From positions 1 through 7,496 of the forward strand of contig LVAZ01000450.1 in NCBI GenBank assembly GCA_001603055.1: a stretch of DNA of 7,496 bases, given 5' to 3'. Under the pieces are notes generated by a model, which saw nothing but the letters and a program-made list of their open reading frames with translations, was not told the DNA's origin and did no database searches. This DNA comes from Victivallales bacterium Lenti_02. GTDB lineage: Bacteria > Verrucomicrobiota > Lentisphaeria > Oligosphaerales > Lenti-02. Both the position numbers and the translations under genes were made by a program. Positions 1-5,761 of this stretch are shown here, piece after piece. Numbering within the stretch: the stretch's first letter is position 1; each line of letters starts with the position of its first letter.

Positions 1-531
1 GAACTCGGGGTCGGGATCGCAGTCGTAGTTGCCGGGCTGGCCGGGGGCGACGCTGGCGAGGGCGTAGCCGCCGCAGACCATTTCGACCCGGCGGCCGAGG
101 GCGCGGAGGGCGCTGGCGAGCCAGCCGGTGACCGAGGTCTTGCCGCAGGAGCCGGCGACGGCGAGCAGGTGGGTGCCCCGGCGCTCGAGGGCGGCGGCGA
201 GGGCGCGGGCGCGGCCCAGGCACGGGGTGCCGGGGGCGGCCAGAAAATCGGGGTTCCCCTCCTCGACGGCGGCGGAGGCCACGAGGACGGCGGGCCGGGT
301 TTCCCGGACGCCGCTGCCGTCCTGGGGAAAGAGGGCGATGCCCTGGGCGCGCAGGTCGGCGACCAACTCGTCCCGGCCGGGTCCGGCAAGCTGCCGGTCG
401 CTGCCCGCGACTTCGTAGCCTTGCCGACGGAGCATCTGGGCGAGGCCGCTCATGCCGATGCCGCCGATGCCGACCAGAAAGACCGGTCCGGGCGGCGGCG
501 GCAGGCGGGTGGCGCGGTCGGTGGTGCTCAT
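1..531 (-). CDS. murC: MurC-family Mur ligase, N-terminal part (cut by window edge)
   Basis: This is the first 177 residues of a Mur ligase; the remainder lies beyond base 1. MurC is cytoplasmic and joins L-alanine to UDP-N-acetylmuramate using ATP in peptidoglycan synthesis. The N-terminal Rossmann-like domain has GIGGIGMSGLA at residues 21-31, the MurC form of this motif, followed by GYEVAGSD at 38-45. The segment around residues 80-95 (LVASAAVEEGNPDF) matches the MurC 'VVSTAI..NPE' region. The central-domain P-loop reads GSCGKTS (127-133), where typical MurC has GTHGKTT; the Lys and Thr are kept. The ATG at 531-529 lies 9 bases after the tolB stop with no clear Shine-Dalgarno, which suggests translation coupled to tolB. 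Mpl or another MurC-like ligase is possible, because the substrate-deciding central and C-terminal domains are missing here. Confidence 0.82.
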   Translation of the reverse strand, partial: MSTTDRATRLPPPPGPVFLVGIGGIGMSGLAQMLRRQGYEVAGSDRQLAGPGRDELVADLRAQGIALFPQDGSGVRETRPAVLVASAAVEEGNPDFLAAPGTPCLGRARALAAALERRGTHLLAVAGSCGKTSVTGWLASALRALGRRVEMVCGGYALASVAPGQPGNYDCDPDPEF

Positions 532-540
532 CGCGCGGTT

Positions 541-1728
541 CTACTTGCCCCAGGCCGGCAGGGAGTGGTCGCCGCCGCGGGTGAGGGGACGGCTGGTCTT
601 GAGCAGGGAGTCGATGACGTAGAGCGAACGGTTGGCCCCGACCTGGCGGGAGCAGACGATGTGCCGCCCGTCGGGCGCCCACGTGGGGGACTCCCAGTCG
701 CCCGCCGCCCGGGTCAGAATCTCGGTCTTGCCGGATTTCGGATCGAAGACGCCGATGGCGTACTGGTTGCCCATGCGGCGGGAGAAGCAGATACGGTTGG
801 TGACGGCGCACCAGTCGGGGGAGACGGTTTCCTCGCGGCTGTTCATGAGGGGGGCGGGGCTGCCGCCGCCGCCGGGGATGCGGAAGAGCTGGGGCCGGCC
901 GCGCGCGTCGGAGACGTAGCAGATTTCCCGCCCGTCCGGGGACCAGCAGGGGGAGGACTCGACCGCCGAGTCCTGGGTCAGGCGGCGGAGGGCGTTGCTT
1001 TCCACATCGAGGAGGTAGAGGTCGACGCGCTGGTCGCGGCTGAGGGAGAGGGCGACCTGCTTGCCGTTCGGCGACAGGGCGGCGCTCGAATTGAGTCCGG
1101 GGAAGCGGGAGAGCCGCCGCTGGCGGTTGTTGACCGTGTCGATCAGAATGACCGTGGTCATGTTGGCGGCGTAGGTGGTGTAGACCATGGAGGTGCTGCC
1201 CGGCCCCCAGGCTGGTTCGGTGCTGATGCTGTTGTTGTGGGTGAGGCGGCGCTGGTTGGTGCCGTCGATGCGGCAGGTGAAGATTTCCTTGAGGTTGCCG
1301 GGCGCGCCCACGACGAAGGCGATGGGCTTGGCGCAGGGGCCGGGAACTTTGAACAGCTTGGTGATGACCGTGTCCACCGCCCGGTAGACCACTTCCTCGG
1401 GGGGCTCGCTGGGCAGGGCGGGCTGGGCGAAGGAGAAGCCGCTGCCGTCGCGGGCGACGATCCGGACGGCGAGCTGGGCGGGCGGCCCCGCCTGGTATTC
1501 CGCGGAGAGCTGGTACTGGGCCCCCGCCGCCGCCTGGGTCATCTCGAACCAGCCGCAGGCGCCGAGAGCGCTGGTCAGCGCGGCGCGGATCGAGTCCGGC
1601 CCCGAGAAACTGGCGATGGCCAGCTTGGGGTTCTTGCCGCTCACGCCCGCATCGATGACGATGGTCGGCTGGGCCGAGGAAACCAGAGCGAGGACGAGGC
1701 CGCAGAGGAGGGAAAGCCGACGGAACAT
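541..1728 (-). CDS. tolB: TolB-like periplasmic beta-propeller protein
   Basis: The product is 395 residues, near the usual TolB length. TolB is the periplasmic part of the Tol-Pal system, which keeps the outer membrane attached during division. The sequence begins MFRR followed by a hydrophobic stretch to about residue 18 and a plausible cleavage site near SSAQ, so it is exported. Residues about 21-135 resemble the TolB N-terminal domain. The rest carries PD40-type propeller blades, recognisable by PAWGPG, ALSPNGKQVA, CWSPDGREICYVSD, PDWCAVTNRICFSR and TWAPDGRHIVCSR, each followed by a strand ending in RRLT, RRLS or similar. The start at 1728 is preferred over an in-frame upstream start at 1800 because it is preceded by AAAGG and gives a proper signal peptide. 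The gene after it is a Mur ligase, not pal or another tol gene, so a different role for the propeller cannot be excluded. Confidence 0.85.
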   Translation of the reverse strand: MFRRLSLLCGLVLALVSSAQPTIVIDAGVSGKNPKLAIASFSGPDSIRAALTSALGACGWFEMTQAAAGAQYQLSAEYQAGPPAQLAVRIVARDGSGFSFAQPALPSEPPEEVVYRAVDTVITKLFKVPGPCAKPIAFVVGAPGNLKEIFTCRIDGTNQRRLTHNNSISTEPAWGPGSTSMVYTTYAANMTTVILIDTVNNRQRRLSRFPGLNSSAALSPNGKQVALSLSRDQRVDLYLLDVESNALRRLTQDSAVESSPCWSPDGREICYVSDARGRPQLFRIPGGGGSPAPLMNSREETVSPDWCAVTNRICFSRRMGNQYAIGVFDPKSGKTEILTRAAGDWESPTWAPDGRHIVCSRQVGANRSLYVIDSLLKTSRPLTRGGDHSLPAWGK

Positions 1729-1736
1729 ATGGGAAA

Positions 1737-1741
1737 CCTTT
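1737..1741 (-). promoter_or_regulatory. Ribosome binding site of tolB
   Basis: On the minus strand AAAGG lies 8 bases before the ATG at 1728-1726. It decides the start in favour of the signal-peptide methionine over the in-frame start 24 codons upstream. Confidence 0.55.
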
Positions 1742-1822
1742 CGCAGTTGGGGTGTGAATGTGCTACCGGGCAAAGAAACACGCCGCCAGCGGGAATGCAA
1801 GGGGCGGAGAGGAAAGAAAGGG

Positions 1823-1850
1823 TTGCATTGCGCCCGCTCTTCGCTATGGT
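1823..1850 (+). promoter_or_regulatory. Candidate sigma70-type promoter of the oxidoreductase gene
   Basis: TTGCAT at 1823-1828 and TATGGT at 1845-1850 are separated by 16 bases and each match the -35 and -10 consensus at four of six positions. Transcription would start near 1857, about 50 bases before the ATG. The -10 box overlaps a 6-8-6 inverted repeat, which could be an operator. This is inferred from sequence only. Confidence 0.35.
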
Positions 1851-1908
1851 GGAATCATACCATACTTTCTATGACGAACCAGCGGCGCGCGGATTTGGAG
1901 TGTTGCCC

Positions 1909-3180
1909 ATGACGACGAAACTCGATCTATCCCGACGTTCGTTTCTCCGCCGGGCGACCCTTGCCGGTGCGGCCTTCCAGATTCTGCCCGCGCGGCTGGT
2001 GTTCGGCGGGCCGGAGGCGCCGAGCAATCTCATCACCCGCGCCGTGGTGGGGACCGGCGGCATGGGCCTCGGGGCGCATGTGACCGAGTACCCGCGCACC
2101 CTGGCGGTCTGCGACGTGGACAGCGGCCGGCTGGCCAACGCGGTCAAGAAGGCGGGCGGCCAGGTGACCGCCTACCGCGACTGGCGGGAAATCCTCGAAC
2201 GCGACGACATCGACACCATCCACGTCCCCACCCCGCCCCACTGGCACGCGCTGATCTCGCTGGCCGCCGCGCGGGCCGGGAAGGACGTGTATTCCGAGAA
2301 GCCGGTGACCCACACCATCGCCGAGGGCAAGGCGCTGGTGGACACCATCGCCCGCTACGGGACGGTGTTCCAGGTGAACACCTGGGGGCGGCAGATCGGC
2401 CATTTCGCCCGCAAGGTGGTGGCCAGCGGCATCCTCGGCGGGCCGCTGCGGGCCTATCTGAACCCGAGCAACTGCCCCACCGGGTTCAAAATCCGCCAGT
2501 GGAGCGGCAAGGCCAATCTGCCGGTGCAGAAGGTGCCGGAGCAGCTCGACTACGACATGTGGCTCGGCCCCGCCCAGGTGAAGCCCTACCACCCCCACCG
2601 GGTCCACGGCAGCTTCCGCGGCTACTGGGACTATGACGAGGGCGGCTTCGGCGACATGGGCCAGCACCATGTGGACCCCGTCCAGTACGCTCTCGGCAAG
2701 GACCACACCGCCCCGGTCGAGGTCGAGGCCGTCGCGCCGCCCCAGCATCCGGACGCCTGCGGTCTCTGGCAGACCATCTACATGACATACGCCGACGGCA
2801 CCGCCTTCACCATCGACAGTTGGGAGTGGGGCGAGCGACCCACCGAGGGCCGCGCCTGGATCGAGGGGCCGAACGGCAAGCTCTACCGGGACGGGCGGCT
2901 CGAACCGGCCCATCTGGCCGAGGAACTGAAACGCTTCCCCGATCTGCCCCCGCTGCAGAATTGGGAGACGGCGGTGCGCACCCGCGACGACGCCAACGGC
3001 TTCAAGCCGAACTGCCCCCAGGCCGTGCGCTCGGCCGAAATCCTCCATCTCGCCTCGATCGCCGTCCGCCTCCAGCGCAAGCTCTTCTTCGATCCCGAGC
3101 GGCGGGTCTTCGTCAACGACGACGAGGCGAACCGTCTGGCCTATCCCCCCATGCGCGCCCCCTGGACCCTGCCGGTCTAG
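1909..3180 (+). CDS. Tat-exported Gfo/Idh/MocA family oxidoreductase
   Basis: The product is 423 residues. It starts with a twin-arginine signal, SRRSFLRR at residues 8-15 followed by an Ala/Leu-rich stretch to about residue 29, so the folded enzyme is probably exported with its NAD(P) cofactor. The nucleotide-binding fold shows VVGTGGMG (46-53), then CDV near 68-70. TPPHWHALISLAAARAGKDVYSEKP (ends at 132) is the family signature, with the catalytic-type Glu-Lys-Pro at 130-132. GDMGQHHVDP (248-257) matches the conserved C-domain DMGxHxxDP motif, and the C-terminus ends in a PPMRAPWTLPV tail common in this group. Family members oxidise or isomerise sugars and cyclitols; the substrate here is unknown. 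GGAG at 1897-1900 supports this ATG. The gene stands alone, divergent from tolB and convergent with proA. Confidence 0.9.
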   Translation: MTTKLDLSRRSFLRRATLAGAAFQILPARLVFGGPEAPSNLITRAVVGTGGMGLGAHVTEYPRTLAVCDVDSGRLANAVKKAGGQVTAYRDWREILERDDIDTIHVPTPPHWHALISLAAARAGKDVYSEKPVTHTIAEGKALVDTIARYGTVFQVNTWGRQIGHFARKVVASGILGGPLRAYLNPSNCPTGFKIRQWSGKANLPVQKVPEQLDYDMWLGPAQVKPYHPHRVHGSFRGYWDYDEGGFGDMGQHHVDPVQYALGKDHTAPVEVEAVAPPQHPDACGLWQTIYMTYADGTAFTIDSWEWGERPTEGRAWIEGPNGKLYRDGRLEPAHLAEELKRFPDLPPLQNWETAVRTRDDANGFKPNCPQAVRSAEILHLASIAVRLQRKLFFDPERRVFVNDDEANRLAYPPMRAPWTLPV

Positions 3181-3214
3181 TTCACCACGAAGGCACGAAG
3201 GCCACCGTGGTGAA
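3181..3214. repeat. Hairpin repeat between convergent genes, possible bidirectional terminator
   Basis: The element begins at the base after the oxidoreductase stop and ends two bases before the proA stop codon (3216-3218). TTCACCACG (3181-3189) pairs perfectly with CGTGGTGAA (3206-3214). Inside, after a 2x2 mismatch, GGC (3192-3194) pairs with GCC (3201-3203), leaving a 6-base loop. The left half also holds two tandem copies of CACGAAGG (3186-3201). From memory, sequences of the form TTCACCACGAAGGCACGAAG recur as intergenic repeats in several GC-rich environmental bacteria, including PVC members. Neither strand has a T-run after the hairpin, so it is not a textbook Rho-independent terminator. 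It may block transcription from both sides or act as a REP-like element. Confidence 0.6.
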
Positions 3215-3215
3215 A

Positions 3216-4472
3216 CTACTCGCGGATTTGGCCTTTGCCCTGGATGACGTACTTGTAGGTGGTCAGCTCGTCGAGGCCGACGGGTCCGCGGGCGTGGAGT
3301 TTGCTGGTGCTGACGCCGAGGTCGGTTCCCATGCCGAATTCGCCGCCGTCGGTGAAGCGGGTGGAGGCGTTGACGAAGACGCAGGCGGAGTCGATGGCGG
3401 TGGTGAAGAAGGCGGCGGTTTTGCGGTCTTCGGTGACGATGGCCTCGCTGTGGCCGGTGGAGTGTTCGGCGATGTGGTCGCAGGCGGCCTGGACGTCGTT
3501 CACGACGGCGAGGTTGAGGACGGGGCCGAGATGCTCGCGGTCCCAGTCCCCCGGGGCGGCCGGGAGGGCGTGGGGGACGAGCTGGCGGAAGGCTTCGTCG
3601 CCGTGGATTTCGATTTTCGCCTCGGCGAGTTCGGCGGCGAGTTCGGGGGCGAAGAGGGGGGCGATTTCCCGGTGGATGAGGACGGTCTCGACCGCGTTCG
3701 CGGCGAGGGGCTGCTGGATTTTGGCGTTGAGGATGATGCGGCGGGCCTTGTCGGGATCGGCGGCGACATCCACGTAGATGTGGCAGACGCCCCGGCCCTG
3801 GCGCACCACGGGCATGCGGGCATGGGTGCGGAGAAGCTGGTCCAGGTCGGTGCCGCCGCGGGCGATGACCACGTCGATGTATTCGTCCATCTCGACCAGG
3901 ACGGGGACGGCCTCGCGCTCGGCCCAGGGCAGGAAGACGAGGGCGCCCTCGGGCAGGCCGGCGGCCTCGGCGGCCTCGCGGAAGACGCGGGCCAGCAGGC
4001 GGTTGGTGGCGAAGCACTCGGCGCTGCCGCGCAGGAAGACCGCGTTCCCCGCCTTGAGGGCCAGGGCGGCGGCGCGGACCGTGACCTCGGGCAGGGATTC
4101 GTAGATGACGGCGAGCGTGCCCACGGGCACCCGCGTCTTCTCGATCTTGAGGCCGTTGGGCCGCAGCCAGGTGGCCTCGATCCGGCCGATGGGGTCGTTG
4201 AGCGAGGCGACGCCCTCGACCAGCCGGGCGAGGCGTTCGAGGCGGCGGCCGTCGAGCTGGATGCGGGCGCGCAGGGCCGGGTCCAGGTCGTTGACCTGGG
4301 CCAGATCGGCGGCGTTGGCCTGGAGGATTTCGCTCTGGCGTTCGCGCAGGGCCTGGGCGGCGGCTTCGAGGAAGCGGTGGCGGAGCTGGGGCGGGAGCAC
4401 GGCGAGCCGCCGCTGGGCGCTGGCGGCCTGCTTGCCGAGATGAAGCAGCACTTCACGGTATTCCGTGCTCAT
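3216..4472 (-). CDS. proA: Glutamate-5-semialdehyde dehydrogenase (ProA) homologue lacking the catalytic Cys
   Basis: The product is 418 residues, the usual ProA length (E. coli 417). ProA reduces gamma-glutamyl phosphate with NADPH to glutamate 5-semialdehyde, step two of proline synthesis. Family motifs are plain: LKAGNAVFLRG, GVCHIYVD (229-236), NAKIQQP, GHSEAIVT (340-347), NASTRFTDGG (368-377), KLHARGP and LTTYKY. Three key positions are changed. The nucleophile in the usual (S/T/V)CN(A/T)xET motif is Ala258 (codon GCG at 3701-3699), and the usual ESRPNVT reads ESLPEVT, with Leu127 and Glu129 replacing Arg and Asn. The Asn corresponds by alignment to the oxyanion-hole Asn of aldehyde dehydrogenases. 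The ATG at 4472 matches the family N-terminus; a GTG at 4511-4509 overlaps the proB stop as GTGA and is an alternative start. Fold and operon say ProA, but normal catalysis is doubtful. Confidence 0.85.
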   Translation of the reverse strand: MSTEYREVLLHLGKQAASAQRRLAVLPPQLRHRFLEAAAQALRERQSEILQANAADLAQVNDLDPALRARIQLDGRRLERLARLVEGVASLNDPIGRIEATWLRPNGLKIEKTRVPVGTLAVIYESLPEVTVRAAALALKAGNAVFLRGSAECFATNRLLARVFREAAEAAGLPEGALVFLPWAEREAVPVLVEMDEYIDVVIARGGTDLDQLLRTHARMPVVRQGRGVCHIYVDVAADPDKARRIILNAKIQQPLAANAVETVLIHREIAPLFAPELAAELAEAKIEIHGDEAFRQLVPHALPAAPGDWDREHLGPVLNLAVVNDVQAACDHIAEHSTGHSEAIVTEDRKTAAFFTTAIDSACVFVNASTRFTDGGEFGMGTDLGVSTSKLHARGPVGLDELTTYKYVIQGKGQIRE

Positions 4473-4507
4473 GGGGGGAGGAAACCTCTGGCTATCGTCG
4501 TCCCTTC

Positions 4508-5665
4508 TCACTGGGTGACGACAAGGTAGTCGCGGTGGACCACTTCATCAAATGATGCGTCCTCGCCCAGCAGGGCGCTGATCTCGCTGGTCTTGACGCC
4601 GCGGATGCGACCGATCTCGTCGCTGCTGTAGTTGGTGGTGCCGCGGGCCAGTTCCCGGCCCTCGGGACCGAGGATGCGGACCGTGTCGCCGCGCCGGAAG
4701 CTGCCCTCGTGCCCGACCACCCCGCCGGGCAGGAGACTGCGCCCCTGCTGGCCGACGGCGCGGGCGGCGCCGGCATCGACCAGGATACTGCCGGTGGGGT
4801 CGGAGAAGAAGGCGAGGAAGCGCTTGTGGCTGTGCATGCGTTCGTGGCGGCGCGGGGTGAAGAGGGTGCCGGTGTCCCCGCCCGCCAGGACGCGGCGCAG
4901 CACGGCGAAGTCGGTGCCGTCGGCGATCCAGAGCGGCTCGCCCGCCTTGGTGACGATTTCGGCGGCGCGGATTTTGGTTTTCATGCCGCCCACCGAGAAG
5001 GGGTTGCCGTCGGTGCCGCCGGCCATCGAGAAGGTGTCGTCGCTGACCTCCGAGACCACGCTCATCCGGGGCCGGCTGCCGTCCTCGGCGGGCAGGTACA
5101 TGCCGTCCACCGTGGTGAGCAGGATGGTCAGGTCGGCGCGGAGCATGGTGGCGACCAGGGCGGCGAGGGTGTCGTTGTCGCCGAAACGGATTTCGTCGAC
5201 GCTGACCGAGTCGTTCTCGTTGATGACGGGGAGGACGCCGTTGCGGAGCAGCTCGCCCAGGCAGTTGGTGACGTTCAGATGGCGCTCGCGGCTGCGCAGC
5301 AGGTCGTCGGCCGAGAGCAGGAGCTGGCCGCAGTGGAAGCCGTGCCGGGCGCAGGCGCTCTCGTACAGGTACATGAGGCGGCACTGGCCGACGGCGGCGT
5401 GGGCCTGGAGGCCGGGGACGTCGCGGGGGCGGCGGGGCGTGCCGAGGACGGCGAGGCCCGCGCCGACCGCGCCGGAGGAGACGAGAATCACCTCGAAGCC
5501 CTGCTGGCGCAGGACGGCGATTTCGTCCACCAGTTGCTGGACCCGTTCGCCCTTGGTCGCGCCCGGCACATCCATGAGCAGGCGTGTGCCGACCTTGACG
5601 ACCACCCGGCGGACTCCCGCCAGGGCTTGGGCGCGTTCTCCGCGATCCTCGAAGGTATAGTGCAT
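4508..5665 (-). CDS. proB: Glutamate 5-kinase (ProB)
   Basis: The product is 385 residues, slightly longer than E. coli ProB (367). It phosphorylates glutamate with ATP to gamma-glutamyl phosphate, the first step of proline synthesis. The amino-acid kinase domain (about 18-265) shows VVVKVGT (21-27), VSSGAVGAG (62-70), AVGQ (91-94), VINENDSV (147-154) and FGDNDTLAA (161-169). A C-terminal PUA domain (about 280-380) shows KRFLAF, the SLLPGG turn, RGDTVRI and the ARGTTNYSSDEI segment. Two nucleotide-site motifs differ from the norm: LLTD is LLTT (Thr185) and GTGGM is SVGGM (224-228), while the following Lys231 is kept. The stop lies 35 bases before the proA ATG and overlaps the alternative proA GTG. 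The ATG at 5665 fits the family N-terminus; an in-frame ATG at 5701 would sit inside the likely promoter. Confidence 0.92.
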   Translation of the reverse strand: MHYTFEDRGERAQALAGVRRVVVKVGTRLLMDVPGATKGERVQQLVDEIAVLRQQGFEVILVSSGAVGAGLAVLGTPRRPRDVPGLQAHAAVGQCRLMYLYESACARHGFHCGQLLLSADDLLRSRERHLNVTNCLGELLRNGVLPVINENDSVSVDEIRFGDNDTLAALVATMLRADLTILLTTVDGMYLPAEDGSRPRMSVVSEVSDDTFSMAGGTDGNPFSVGGMKTKIRAAEIVTKAGEPLWIADGTDFAVLRRVLAGGDTGTLFTPRRHERMHSHKRFLAFFSDPTGSILVDAGAARAVGQQGRSLLPGGVVGHEGSFRRGDTVRILGPEGRELARGTTNYSSDEIGRIRGVKTSEISALLGEDASFDEVVHRDYLVVTQ

Positions 5666-5761
5666 AGCGTGATGGTCTCGGCTGTTTTGCTGGCGAGCCA
5701 TACTATAGTGCGTGGTGAAGAAGCCGCCCGAGCTGTCCGCGCAAGCTGGAGAATCCCGCCC
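5666..5761. promoter_or_regulatory. Divergent intergenic region between proBA and the sulfatase
   Basis: This 96-base gap separates two divergently transcribed units. Its centre carries the palindrome ACTATAGT (5702-5709), so TATAGT, a five-of-six match to the sigma70 -10 box, is present on both strands. I find no good -35 hexamer at the right distance on either strand. CGTGGTGAA (5711-5719) is identical to one arm of the hairpin at 3181-3214. GGAGAA at 5748-5753 is the sulfatase Shine-Dalgarno, 8 bases before its ATG. No strong Shine-Dalgarno precedes the proB ATG. Confidence 0.5.
5702..5709. promoter_or_regulatory. Palindromic -10-like box ACTATAGT
   Basis: The 8-base palindrome places TATAGT at 5704-5709 on the plus strand and at 5707-5702 on the minus strand. 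On the minus strand transcription would start roughly 30 bases before the proB ATG at 5665; on the plus strand, about 45 bases before the sulfatase ATG. If both are used, polymerase binding in one direction would exclude the other. The missing -35 elements keep this tentative. Confidence 0.35.

Larger units (their letters stand above)
1729..1908. promoter_or_regulatory. Divergent intergenic region between tolB and the oxidoreductase gene
   Basis: This 180-base region has no supported gene and must carry the promoters of both flanking genes. It contains AATGCAA at 1794-1800 and its inverse TTGCATT at 1823-1829, separated by 22 bases. It also contains TATGGT at 1845-1850 inverted as ACCATA at 1859-1864 with an 8-base gap. 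It is visibly richer in A and T near 1810-1870 than the coding sequence. A GGAG Shine-Dalgarno at 1897-1900 sits 8 bases before the oxidoreductase ATG. I see no convincing -10 box for the tolB direction. Confidence 0.55.

Noticed and set aside
1729..1800. 24-residue N-terminal extension of tolB
   Set aside because: It would bury the signal peptide behind a polar stretch, and the AAAGG site is placed for the ATG at 1728.
169..1908. Long plus-strand open frame running in phase into the oxidoreductase gene
   Set aside because: It is antisense to murC and tolB, has low-complexity Gly/Ala/Asp composition and no family motifs. The real N-terminus is the Tat signal at 1909, preceded by GGAG.
3181..3214. 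Canonical Rho-independent terminator
   Set aside because: The stem is good, but neither side is followed by a T-run, so it is listed as a repeat with possible terminator function.
3699..3701. Sequencing error as the cause of the missing ProA cysteine
   Set aside because: GCG differs from both Cys codons (TGC, TGT) at all three positions, the frame is intact on both sides, and two more conserved residues are also changed about 390 bases away.
1927..4017. Minus-strand 696-residue open frame
   Set aside because: It has an Arg/Pro-rich then Gly/Val-rich shadow composition, spans two real genes on opposite strands, and has no motifs.
2820..4529. Plus-strand 569-residue open frame
   Set aside because: It is a shadow of the oxidoreductase 3' end and of antisense proA, with no coherent domain.
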